This document shows positions 56,303 through 64,000 of a DNA stretch of 64,000 nucleotides, piece after piece. Every line of letters begins with the position of its first letter. Position 1 is the first letter of the stretch. Under the pieces are notes generated by a model. It was not told the DNA's origin. It saw only the letters and a program-made list of their open reading frames with translations, and searched no databases. The translations under genes were made by a program, and so were the position numbers. Source of the DNA: Roseihalotalea indica (GTDB lineage: Bacteria > Bacteroidota > Bacteroidia > Cytophagales > Cyclobacteriaceae); assembly GCF_022458895.1 (NCBI RefSeq), contig NZ_JAINFL010000009.1, positions 164,222 through 228,221 of the forward strand. Direction: 5' to 3'.

Positions 56303-57298
56303 ATGAACATCGCATTTTTTAGCACTAAATCATACGATCGCACCTTTATGGATCAGGTCAACGAGGAGTTTGGTCATACGCTTTCGTATTTTGAGGCCGC
56401 GTTACGACTCGAAACAGCCATGTTGGCCCAGAACCATGAGGCAGTTTGTATTTTTGTCAATGACCGGTGCGATGCCGAAACGCTGGATGCTTTGCATGAG
56501 TATGGTGTGAAACTACTAGCCTTACGGAGTGCCGGGTTTAATCATGTGGATATTGCTCATGCCGCCGAACTGGGGATGAAAGTCGTACGCGTGCCGGCCT
56601 ATTCTCCGTACGCGGTGGCGGAGCACACGCTGGCTATGATTTTGACGTTGAATCGAAAAACGCATCTGGCCTACGACCGGGTACGCGACGGCAATTTCTC
56701 TCTGGAACGGTTGATGGGCTTTGATTTGCACGGTCGGACAGTGGGAGTGGTTGGCACCGGAATTATCGGGCGGGTATTTGCCAATATGATGTTGGGAATG
56801 GGCTGCAAAGTGGTGGCCTATGACCCGAAGCCCAACGAAGAACTGCAAAAATCAAGCGTGCGGTATGTAGGGCTGTCTGAGTTGTTTGAGCAGGCGGATG
56901 TTATCTCGTTACACTGCCCATTGACCAAAGAAACGCATCATCTGATTAACCCGGAGGCCATTCAGCAAATGAAAGACGGAGCCATGCTGATCAATACCAG
57001 CCGGGGGGGGCTAGTAGATACCAAAGCGGTGATTGCAGCTTTGAAGAACCGGAAACTGGGGTATTTTGGACTGGATGTGTACGAACAGGAAGAAAACCTC
57101 TTTTTTGAGGACTTATCGGGAGCGATTATCCAGGATGATATGATTACCCGCCTTATGACATTTCCCAACGTACTCATCACCTCGCATCAGGCATTTTTTA
57201 CTGAAGAGGCTATGACTAAAATTGCCGAAACTACCCTGCAAAATATCCGGGATTTTGAAGAAGGAGAGGAGCTGAAGAATGAAGTTGCGACTAAGTAG
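56303..57298 (+). CDS. ldhA: D-lactate dehydrogenase (D-2-hydroxyacid dehydrogenase family)
   Basis: 331 residues, matching the E. coli LdhA length class. It starts MNIAFFSTKSYDRTFM and has the NAD motif VGVVGTGIIGRVFANM with Asp at the end of the next strand (VVAYDPKPN). The catalytic triad is Arg in NTSRGGLVD, Glu in DVYEQEENLFFED and His in SHQAFFTEEA. It reduces pyruvate to D-lactate with NADH in the cytosol. It is on the same strand as the permeases but is a separate housekeeping function, and may have its own transcript. Confidence 0.9.
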   Translation: MNIAFFSTKSYDRTFMDQVNEEFGHTLSYFEAALRLETAMLAQNHEAVCIFVNDRCDAETLDALHEYGVKLLALRSAGFNHVDIAHAAELGMKVVRVPAYSPYAVAEHTLAMILTLNRKTHLAYDRVRDGNFSLERLMGFDLHGRTVGVVGTGIIGRVFANMMLGMGCKVVAYDPKPNEELQKSSVRYVGLSELFEQADVISLHCPLTKETHHLINPEAIQQMKDGAMLINTSRGGLVDTKAVIAALKNRKLGYFGLDVYEQEENLFFEDLSGAIIQDDMITRLMTFPNVLITSHQAFFTEEAMTKIAETTLQNIRDFEEGEELKNEVATK

Positions 57299-57376
57299 TA
57301 CGCAGAAGGCGGTTGGTAGTAAGTAGTAGGTTGATGTCCTAAGCATAGCTTATTTTACTGCCTGCCTCCTGCGTAC
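57298..57376. repeat. Inverted repeat between convergent ldhA and lycopene cyclase genes
   Basis: GTACGCAGAAGGC (57298-57310) pairs with GCCTCCTGCGTAC (57364-57376) at 12 of 13 positions. It overlaps the last base of the ldhA stop codon and could end transcription in both directions. Confidence 0.6.
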
Positions 57377-57394
57377 CGCCTCCTGTTTACTGTT

Positions 57395-58558
57395 TTATAA
57401 ACTTCGAAGTGCATGCCAGGTGCCTTTAAGAAAGGGAAGAACAGGTACGGAATTCATAATGGCCAGGTCTTCACCCAGGTGTGTGTTTTCATCCAGAAAT
57501 TTCAATACACGAGCGGGTGGGTTTTTCTGAAAGAGATGAGTAAATGTATGCTTTGCCGGGTAGAGGTTGCGTCCCATCACGTTGAGCAGAACGCTATCGA
57601 ATAAGTTAAAGCGACTATGACCTATTGGAGATGGTGATGTATTTCTTCCACTTATAAGGTGCTGTACAAGTTGCTGGCTGTCCTGCTGAATTCGCTGAAA
57701 GGTGTACCCGGTGGAGGCTTTTGTTGCTCCTCCGGCAGTACCAATACGGATGATTCGCTTGCCCTGATGGCGCGGATACGGCATATCCGTCATCGGAATG
57801 ACCCCAAACTCTTCATGAAGAATCTGATAATCCCCCTTTTTTAGTTGAAGGTAATCCTGTAGGTAGCGTTGAAGTTCATGGGTATACACTTCATCTGCCA
57901 AAAGCTTAGGGGAAAAAAGGGTGAATTCTACCAGAGCCGTTTGTTCATCGGTGGGTAGTACATACATAAAGCGGCACTCACCGTGCTGATCAATCCGAAA
58001 ATCCATCAGTGTGGCCTGCTTTGGGTTAAAAAAGGGGTGAGGGGTACGAATTTCCCAGCCCTTAAAATGTTGAAGCAAATACTGATAACCTTCTGCCTGG
58101 CGAGGTTCGTCGGCATTGCGTAGGCTGCTAAACACCCATTGAGCCTGGTAGGTACTTTCTTCCGTTACTACTTCCGCACCATCAGCCTGCTCGGTTATTT
58201 CCTGCACCTGAGCTTTTACATAAGTAACATTATTGTGCTGCTGTATTTCCTGATAGACAAAACGATAAAAATCAATGCCCCGGATCATTTTATAACGATA
58301 GGGGGCAATATCCATCAGTTGGGAAAACTGATGCCCGTGAAAGTACAGGTGTTGCCAATGTTGGTGTACAATTTCTTCAAACGGCCCTGGTGCAGTTTCC
58401 CAGAAACACCAGGTGCGATCATTGGCCTGTTTTGTCACTTTGTCGATGATAAGAATAGAGCGATCTTTCCATGCACTTTGAAGCAGGTGGTACACCAGAC
58501 TTAGTCCGGCACAACCGCCTCCGGCAATGATGATATCGTACGTAGCAGTTTTTTTCAC
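57395..58558 (-). CDS. crtY: Lycopene beta-cyclase (CrtY-like)
   Basis: 387 residues. N-terminal FAD-binding motif DIIIAGGGCAGLSLVYHLL; then DRTWCFWETAPGPFEE, a signature of bacterial CrtY-type cyclases, and G-T-A-G-G-A-T-K-A-S-T-G-Y-T-F in the middle. It converts lycopene to beta-carotene, probably at the membrane. No crtB, crtI or other carotenoid genes are in the window, so the rest of the pathway must be elsewhere. It lies 9 bp after the DUF3667 gene in the same direction, suggesting co-transcription. Confidence 0.88.
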   Translation of the reverse strand: MKKTATYDIIIAGGGCAGLSLVYHLLQSAWKDRSILIIDKVTKQANDRTWCFWETAPGPFEEIVHQHWQHLYFHGHQFSQLMDIAPYRYKMIRGIDFYRFVYQEIQQHNNVTYVKAQVQEITEQADGAEVVTEESTYQAQWVFSSLRNADEPRQAEGYQYLLQHFKGWEIRTPHPFFNPKQATLMDFRIDQHGECRFMYVLPTDEQTALVEFTLFSPKLLADEVYTHELQRYLQDYLQLKKGDYQILHEEFGVIPMTDMPYPRHQGKRIIRIGTAGGATKASTGYTFQRIQQDSQQLVQHLISGRNTSPSPIGHSRFNLFDSVLLNVMGRNLYPAKHTFTHLFQKNPPARVLKFLDENTHLGEDLAIMNSVPVLPFLKGTWHALRSL

Positions 58559-58567
58559 AGCAAAAAA

Positions 58568-59521
58568 TCAGAATAGCATAAAGGATATCATTGCTTCCGA
58601 TAGTCCGAAGAAGAAGAGTACCCAGCAGTATACTGAAATGATAAAAAAAAGTTTGATCGAAGTTTTGAACCAGTTTTGTTGGTACACCCGGAGAAATGAG
58701 AAAAAGACATACACAATCATTAGCAGTGATACGATCAGGTTCGTCCATATACTAACGGTCTCGTTAATGTCAAAAATTATGTATAGCATCAGTAAAAAGC
58801 TGAGTAAAAAAAGCATAAAAGCATGCAGGTGCAAGGCGTGAGTGAGGTGCTGTACGTAAAGTGGGTTTTTACGACGGATATAGAATACTTTAAGTAAAAA
58901 CGCGAAAAGCGGAATGAGGATAAACATCATGATCGGCATATTCTGTAGCACGAAGCCCGCGAATACGTCTAGATCATTTTTTGCTACTCGCCGAACCTGA
59001 TGGAAAATACTGGTGGCAAGCCGAGTAGAATCCAGCGTTATAAAATCCATCTGATCAAGGGAGTCTATTGCCTCCTGGTCGCTTAACGACTCATTTTCCA
59101 GTATAGCCATCACTTGCTGGAAGCCCAAGGATTGCTGTATGGAATCGGCTTGGGTTTGCATCTCGGGAGAAGATATTCTATCAATAGAAACTTCTGCCAG
59201 GGAGGCCTTTACCAGCCAGGTAGCCAGGAAAAAGAACAGCACACTGATGATGATATATAAGCGCAGCGGATGTACGTAGTTTACTCGCTGCCCTTCGTTA
59301 AAGCGGTTGGTCAGATAGCCCGGTTTGATGAGAAAAGGAGTAATACTATGAGCAAAGCGGGTATCAAATGAAAAGTAATTGGCAAAAAACTCGCGTACAA
59401 AAGTGCCAAACGAAACATTATTGTCGTTATTCTCCTGTCCGCAACGAGGACAGAAATTGTATACGGCGTTTAGGGTAAGTCCGCAATTCAGGCACTGCTG
59501 TGTTTTTCTCCGGATTTTCAA
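58568..59521 (-). CDS. DUF3667 membrane protein with zinc ribbon
   Basis: 317 residues. A zinc-ribbon of two C-x2-C knuckles (Cys10/Cys13 and Cys24/Cys27) opens the protein, followed by a DUF3667 region: FVREFFANYFSFDTRFAHSI and LIKPGYLTNRFNEGQR with N-Y-V-H-P-L-R-L-Y. Five or so TM segments lie at about 88-108, 195-215, 225-245, 255-275 and 290-312. The family is common in Bacteroidota and has no known function. It precedes the cyclase gene by 9 bp. Confidence 0.8.
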   Translation of the reverse strand: MKIRRKTQQCLNCGLTLNAVYNFCPRCGQENNDNNVSFGTFVREFFANYFSFDTRFAHSITPFLIKPGYLTNRFNEGQRVNYVHPLRLYIIISVLFFFLATWLVKASLAEVSIDRISSPEMQTQADSIQQSLGFQQVMAILENESLSDQEAIDSLDQMDFITLDSTRLATSIFHQVRRVAKNDLDVFAGFVLQNMPIMMFILIPLFAFLLKVFYIRRKNPLYVQHLTHALHLHAFMLFLLSFLLMLYIIFDINETVSIWTNLIVSLLMIVYVFFSFLRVYQQNWFKTSIKLFFIISVYCWVLFFFGLSEAMISFMLF

Positions 59522-59605
59522 AGGTTAGGCTTTTTCTACGAAAATACCCAGATTTCGGTAGACTACCAATGTCGAGAGAATGACTGGCTATCAAGAGGCT
59601 TTATA

Positions 59606-62600
59606 TTATTGCGTACAGTACTTTTTCAGAAAGAAATCAGCTTTTTTATCTCCCAGTGCTTTGGCTTTTTCCCAATCCTGGCAGGCTTTGGCGTCTCCTA
59701 ACTGGTAGTACGTCATGGCCCGTCCTCGGAAATACTCGGGGTTCTGATCATCAATTGTAAGCGCTTTATTAAAATCCTCTAATGCTCCTTCAATGTCTTC
59801 TTCAATAACCCGAATATTAGCCCGTTGATAGTAAGCCTCGGCATCCTGGGGGTGTAGTTCAATCACCTTGGTATAATCTTCAATAGCACCTTTGTAGTCT
59901 TCCAGTTCCTCCCGTAAATAGGCCCGATTGTAATAGATCTCTTCCAGTTCAGGCTTAAGCTTCAGGGCTTTGTTAAAGTCGGCCAGCGCGCCGTTGTAAT
60001 CACCCATGAAAGACTTTGCTGTGGCCCGTTCCTGGTAGAGTTGGGCATCTTGCTGATCCATGTTGATAGCATTGGTAAAATCAACGGCTGCCTGTTCATA
60101 ATCTTCCCGCTTCATGAGGGAAAGTCCGCGTCGTAGATAAGCGTCTTTTTCCTGGATTCCATTATCAATAGACATGTCGTAATAGCCAATAGCAACCGGG
60201 TAGTTCTCCAGGAAGAAGTACGCGTCGGCCAGATAATAGAGAATAGCAGGGTCTACTTTTTCAGTAGCAGCTTTTTCTACCATCCTCAGATCATTCTTAG
60301 CTTCCTCATAATGTTCCAGCTTAAAATGAACGATGCCCCGGTTTTCGTAAGCTAGCGTATATTCCGGGTCAAGGGCAATGGCCTCGTCGTAATCAGGAAT
60401 AGAGGCTTCGTGCTGTTCCAGTTTGTATTTTGTCTTGCCTCGGTTATTATAAATCACCGGATCTTTCCACCCCAAGCTGACCGCCTGATTGTAATCTGTT
60501 AAGGCTGCCTGATAATCTTTTAACCGGAAGCGGGTATTGCCTCGCACAGCATACGCTTCGGCGTGGTCGCTTTGCTTATTAATGGCTGCGGATAGGTCGC
60601 TTAGTGCCCCTTCCAGATTCCGGGTTTCATACCGCGAAAATCCACGGCGGAAATAGGTTTCGGCCTCACTGGCTCCCAGATCAATAGCGCGGTCCAGGTC
60701 GGCAGCTGCTTCGGCGTAAGCCTGTCGGGCAAACTTGGCGTATCCCCGAATAAGGAACGCCGTTTGACTGGCCATGCCCTTTTCAATAGCTTCGTTCAAG
60801 TCAGCAATGACCGCCAGGTAAGTAGCCGCCTGTTCTTCTTCGGGTACTTCATTTATCAGTTGATAACGAGCCATCCCTCGAGCAAAGAATACACGGTCGT
60901 TGGCTTCTTTCTGTTCAATGGCTTGTTCCAGTTCAAGCAGTGCTTCCGCATACTTTCCGGTTTCGTACAGCGAGATACCCATCATACGGAATATGTCGGT
61001 TTCCTGGCTATCTAGCTGGCGCGCTTTGGTAAAGTCCTGAATAGCACCTTCATAATCTTCGGCGATAAACTTAGCCGTTCCACGGTTGTGGTAGGCTTTG
61101 GTATAGTCAGCACGCTTGGCTACGGCCTGGTCATAATCAGCAATTGCCCCAGCATAGTCTTTCAACAGGAATTTAGCTTTTCCCCGGTTGTTATAGATGA
61201 CCGGTGCTTTTTCTGTGTCTTGCTGCCCACCGTTGGCTAGGGCCTGATCATAAGCCTTAATCGCGGTAGCATAGTCATCGGTTAAAAACTGAGCATTCCC
61301 CCAGTTATACAGAGTGAGAAGGTCGTTAGCACCTTTACCCACCGCTTTGTCAAGATCAGCCGCTGCCAGCTGGTATTCATTTTGGGCAAAATAAGCGTTG
61401 CCTCGGTGGCTATATGCTAAAGCATCATCAGCTCCTTTTTCAATAGCCTTGGTAAGGTCAGCAATGGCCCGCGAATGGTTTTCCAGGTAGGCGGCCGAAT
61501 GGCCGCTTAGTTCATAGGCTTTTTGGGAGTCAGCACTTAGCTGGAAAGCCCGGTCTAAATCCCGGAGTGCATCCTGGTACTTCTGTTGCTCGTAGTAGAT
61601 TTCTCCGCGGTATAAGTAAGCTTCAGGCTCATTCAGTCCCATAGTAATTGCTTCATTCAGAGCAGAAAGCGCTTTATCATAGGCTCGGGTCTGGTACAGT
61701 GCGTAACCTAACAGTTTGTAGAGAAGCGCATTACTGGCACCCAATTCGCTAGCCCGATTGAAGTCACTAACTGCCTCGGTGTATTTTTGCTGCTGGTAGT
61801 ACGCTTGTCCCCGGTAGAGATAACCTTCGGCACCCTTGCCATTTTTAGTAAGCGCCTGATTGAAGTCAGCTAAAGCACCGGGTACATCCTGCTGCTGTAA
61901 CTTTGCCTGTCCGCGCCGCAAAAAGATATCGGCACTCGAAGCACCCAGTGAAATAGCTTTGTCTAGATCCTGAATGGCCGAGCCTACTTCCTCCTGAGCC
62001 AGCCGGATCTGGGCCCGTTGCCAGTACACCAATGTATCCTGACTACCGGAAGATGCTGCCTGGTTTAAATCATCCACGGCCGTTTTATCTTTCTGAAAGA
62101 ATTTGGCGTGTCCCCGCATTTCGTAAATGTCTACCGAGCTTGCTCCAGCCTGAATGGCCTGATCGAGAGTGGCGATGGCGGATGCATAATTTTTAACCTC
62201 GTATTCAGCCCGTCCCAGATTTTGATAGGTGAGGGCGTCATTCTTACCTAGCTGGATAGCTTGCTTCAGGTCCGGGATAGCGCTACTGAATTTTTCTAAC
62301 GCTACTTTAGCATTTCCCAGTCCGTAATACACTTCGGCAGTTTTCTCATTTTTCTCAGTAGCTTTTTCCAGATTATCAGCTGCTTCGGCATACTGTTTCA
62401 GGTGGTATTGAGCTCCTCCTAGCAGAGCGTAGGTCTGGCCATTGGTTAATCCTTTTTGCTGAGCCTGTTGAATATCGGCAAGAGCACTTTCGTACTTTTT
62501 CTGTTCGTACAGAATGGCGGCACGCATTTGGTAGAGCTCAGCATCCTCACCATTGGTTTCAATAGCCTGGGTTAGAAAGGGAAGTGCCTGGGTTGGTTGT

Positions 62601-63739
62601 TCCAGATACACATAAGCTTTCCCCAGCCAGGCAGCGGCTTCTGCCTGACTTTTTATAGGCATTAATGTCTCTACGGCCTTATCGTATGCTTTCTGAGCAA
62701 AGTGCGACTGTCCCAAGGCCATCAGCACTTCCGGGTCTCGCTGGTCTGCGGCCATTGCTTTTTCCAGGATAGCTACTGTTTTATCTACCTGTTTGGTTTG
62801 ATAGTACGACAGGCCCAACCAGCGGTAAAACTCCCCGGTTAGCCATTGAGCCTCTTTGGATGTTACAATTTTCTCAAGATCTCTCACTGCGGCCGGGTAT
62901 TGCTCCAAAGCAAAAGCGGTGGCGCCTCGGTAGTAGTTTACTTCCGAACCTTTGATACCTTCTTTTTCAGCTTTATCAAAAGCTTGTAAAGCTTCGGTAT
63001 ATTGAGCAAGCTCTCGGTGGGCTATGGCCGTTTGGAAGGTGGCTTCCGGAGAAGTTTCGCCCAAGCTAGCCGCCTTCTTATGTGCTTTAATAACCGGCTC
63101 CCACTGCTTTAACTGATACTGAGCTTCTCCCAGATTGCTCCAGCCTTTGGCGTAGCTTTCTTTTTTAGTTACGGCCTGAGTGAAGTCGGCTACCGCGCCG
63201 GAGTAGTCTTCCCGGTATAATTTGGACTTACCACGGTTGTTGTAAATAATTTCATCCTGTTGGCCTAGAGTAATGGCCTGATCATAGTCGGTGATGGCCG
63301 CCTGATAGTTTTCGGTTCGGAAATGGGCATTTCCCCGGGTATAAAACACTTCGGTATTTTTAGTGCCCTCCTTGATGGCTTTGGTAAGGTCCAGCACGGT
63401 TTGGCGATAATCCTGATTACGATATTGCAATAGGCCCCGGTAGAAAAATACATCGGCACTATAGGCCCGATACGACACGGCCTGGTTCAGATCTTCCAGG
63501 GCTGCTTCGTATTTTTCCAGATGGTAATTAGCAATGCCTCGCCCTTCATATCCTTCAGGGTTTTGCGCGTGTTGTACGATGTACTGGGTGTAAGCTACTT
63601 TTGCCCCGGTCCAGTCGCCAGAAGCTGCTTTCTGCTTGGCTTGGGCCAGATAATCAACCGTTGCCTCCTCCTGGGCGATAGCGGGGACACTCAGGTGTAA
63701 TACGCAAAAAGTAATGAGGAATATAATGTTCTTTTTCAT
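59606..63739 (-). CDS. Secreted giant TPR-repeat protein
   Basis: 1377 residues. After a signal peptide (MKKNIIFLITFCVLHLSVP, cleavage near AIAQEE) nearly the whole protein is a run of about 38 tetratricopeptide repeats, each ~34 residues. The consensus is approximately A-Y-x-x-R-G-x-A-x-Y-x-x-x-x-Y-x-x-A-I-x-D-L-x-x-A-I-x-L-G. The end is KADFFLKKYCTQ. TPR solenoids bind proteins or peptides; none of the repeats shows an added enzyme domain. It probably acts in the periplasm or on the outer membrane. The start is the ATG before the signal peptide. Confidence 0.88.
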   Translation of the reverse strand: MKKNIIFLITFCVLHLSVPAIAQEEATVDYLAQAKQKAASGDWTGAKVAYTQYIVQHAQNPEGYEGRGIANYHLEKYEAALEDLNQAVSYRAYSADVFFYRGLLQYRNQDYRQTVLDLTKAIKEGTKNTEVFYTRGNAHFRTENYQAAITDYDQAITLGQQDEIIYNNRGKSKLYREDYSGAVADFTQAVTKKESYAKGWSNLGEAQYQLKQWEPVIKAHKKAASLGETSPEATFQTAIAHRELAQYTEALQAFDKAEKEGIKGSEVNYYRGATAFALEQYPAAVRDLEKIVTSKEAQWLTGEFYRWLGLSYYQTKQVDKTVAILEKAMAADQRDPEVLMALGQSHFAQKAYDKAVETLMPIKSQAEAAAWLGKAYVYLEQPTQALPFLTQAIETNGEDAELYQMRAAILYEQKKYESALADIQQAQQKGLTNGQTYALLGGAQYHLKQYAEAADNLEKATEKNEKTAEVYYGLGNAKVALEKFSSAIPDLKQAIQLGKNDALTYQNLGRAEYEVKNYASAIATLDQAIQAGASSVDIYEMRGHAKFFQKDKTAVDDLNQAASSGSQDTLVYWQRAQIRLAQEEVGSAIQDLDKAISLGASSADIFLRRGQAKLQQQDVPGALADFNQALTKNGKGAEGYLYRGQAYYQQQKYTEAVSDFNRASELGASNALLYKLLGYALYQTRAYDKALSALNEAITMGLNEPEAYLYRGEIYYEQQKYQDALRDLDRAFQLSADSQKAYELSGHSAAYLENHSRAIADLTKAIEKGADDALAYSHRGNAYFAQNEYQLAAADLDKAVGKGANDLLTLYNWGNAQFLTDDYATAIKAYDQALANGGQQDTEKAPVIYNNRGKAKFLLKDYAGAIADYDQAVAKRADYTKAYHNRGTAKFIAEDYEGAIQDFTKARQLDSQETDIFRMMGISLYETGKYAEALLELEQAIEQKEANDRVFFARGMARYQLINEVPEEEQAATYLAVIADLNEAIEKGMASQTAFLIRGYAKFARQAYAEAAADLDRAIDLGASEAETYFRRGFSRYETRNLEGALSDLSAAINKQSDHAEAYAVRGNTRFRLKDYQAALTDYNQAVSLGWKDPVIYNNRGKTKYKLEQHEASIPDYDEAIALDPEYTLAYENRGIVHFKLEHYEEAKNDLRMVEKAATEKVDPAILYYLADAYFFLENYPVAIGYYDMSIDNGIQEKDAYLRRGLSLMKREDYEQAAVDFTNAINMDQQDAQLYQERATAKSFMGDYNGALADFNKALKLKPELEEIYYNRAYLREELEDYKGAIEDYTKVIELHPQDAEAYYQRANIRVIEEDIEGALEDFNKALTIDDQNPEYFRGRAMTYYQLGDAKACQDWEKAKALGDKKADFFLKKYCTQ

Positions 63740-63776
63740 AGGAAAGCCACTCTGCTCAATTTAGACTACAACGGTC

Positions 63777-63784
63777 AAAGTTAC
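63777..63784 (-). promoter_or_regulatory. Possible -7 element for the TPR protein gene
   Basis: The minus strand reads TAACTTTG, an exact TAnnTTTG match, 38 bp before the start codon. No TTTG lies at the usual 17-23 nt upstream, so this is weak. Confidence 0.3.
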
Positions 63785-63875
63785 TTTTTCGTGAACCGGG
63801 TTCAGACGTAATAAGCTGGCTTTTCTAAGGAGTGTAAGGTATTACCTCAATTTACTGAGTTTATAGTTAATGACA

Positions 63876-64000
63876 TTACTTCGTGCAGAAAGAAATTGCA
63901 TAATTAGGGGCTAACGCTGGGTTTAGGATATCATCAATCCACTTGTCAGCCCAATCTAGCTTCTCAGCCAGTTGATGAAAGGTGCCATCCACTAATTGCC
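63876..64000 (-). CDS. C-terminal end of an unidentified protein (truncated by window edge)
   Basis: The frame enters at base 64000 and ends at a TAA (complement of 63876-63878). The 41 codons read Q-L-V-D-G-T-F-H-Q-L-A-E-K-L-D-W-A-D-K-W, followed by IDDILNPALAPNYAISFCTK. The frame stays open to the edge, so it is probably the tail of a gene transcribed towards the TPR gene. The family is not recognised. Confidence 0.5.
   Translation of the reverse strand, partial: QLVDGTFHQLAEKLDWADKWIDDILNPALAPNYAISFCTK

Noticed and set aside
1..64000. tRNA, rRNA or phage features
   Set aside because: No cloverleaf-like or ribosomal sequence and no integrase or structural genes were recognised when reading both strands.

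Overview
The window looks like chromosomal DNA of a Bacteroidota, most likely a member of the order Cytophagales. The evidence is a type IX secretion sorting domain on a GH5 enzyme, families largely confined to this phylum (DUF6261, DUF3667, GIN-domain DUF2807, tandem FtsX/MacB-like permeases with LytS/LytTR regulators), a carotenoid lycopene cyclase, start sites mostly without Shine-Dalgarno sequences, and one good Bacteroidota-type promoter (TTTG, 21 nt, TATCTTTG). No rRNA, tRNA, CRISPR array or phage genes were found.

Left part (1-17 kb): the start of a secreted protein cut by the window edge, a NYN-domain ribonuclease-like protein, a transglutaminase-like protein, then a repeat-rich segment surrounding one AT-rich gene that resembles DUF2971 and looks acquired. 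After this come a lipoprotein polysaccharide deacetylase, a Tricorn-type protease of 1112 residues, a GH172 (DUF2961) enzyme, a GNAT/universal-stress pair, an SDR-like protein and an FG-GAP/PQQ-like membrane-anchored protein. Middle part (17-31 kb): mostly secreted or sugar-related enzymes. These are an esterase, a three-gene operon for acid-sugar oxidation (beta-hydroxyacid dehydrogenase, DenD-like SDR, Tat-exported enolase-superfamily dehydratase), a PQQ-type sugar dehydrogenase, a bicupin, an (alpha/alpha)6-like hydrolase, a T9SS-exported GH5 and an amidohydrolase. Segment 31-37 kb: AcpH, DUF192, a REP-associated tyrosine transposase (RAYT) between two inverted copies of a REP-like element, a helical orphan, and a 42-bp-phased palindrome array.

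Right part (37-64 kb): a YCF48-like lipoprotein, a GIN-domain protein, then a LytS-type kinase and LytTR regulator followed by six tandem eight-TM FtsX/MacB-like permeases, D-lactate dehydrogenase, a converging lycopene cyclase-DUF3667 pair, and a secreted TPR protein of 1377 residues. The two-component pair probably controls the permease run. No ABC ATPase is encoded nearby, although all twelve ATPase-contact loops are conserved.

The most unusual features are in non-coding DNA. Three intergenic arrays carry a short core at a fixed 41- or 42-bp period, about four helical turns: seven palindromes around TGACCGGTCA, each exactly 42 bp apart (35041-35304); four cores exactly 41 bp apart (22539-22670); and a shorter one at 4548-4672. 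In addition, every gap in the permease run carries an inverted repeat whose right arm ends a few to about 25 nucleotides before the next ATG. The arm sequences differ from gap to gap, but the position is kept.
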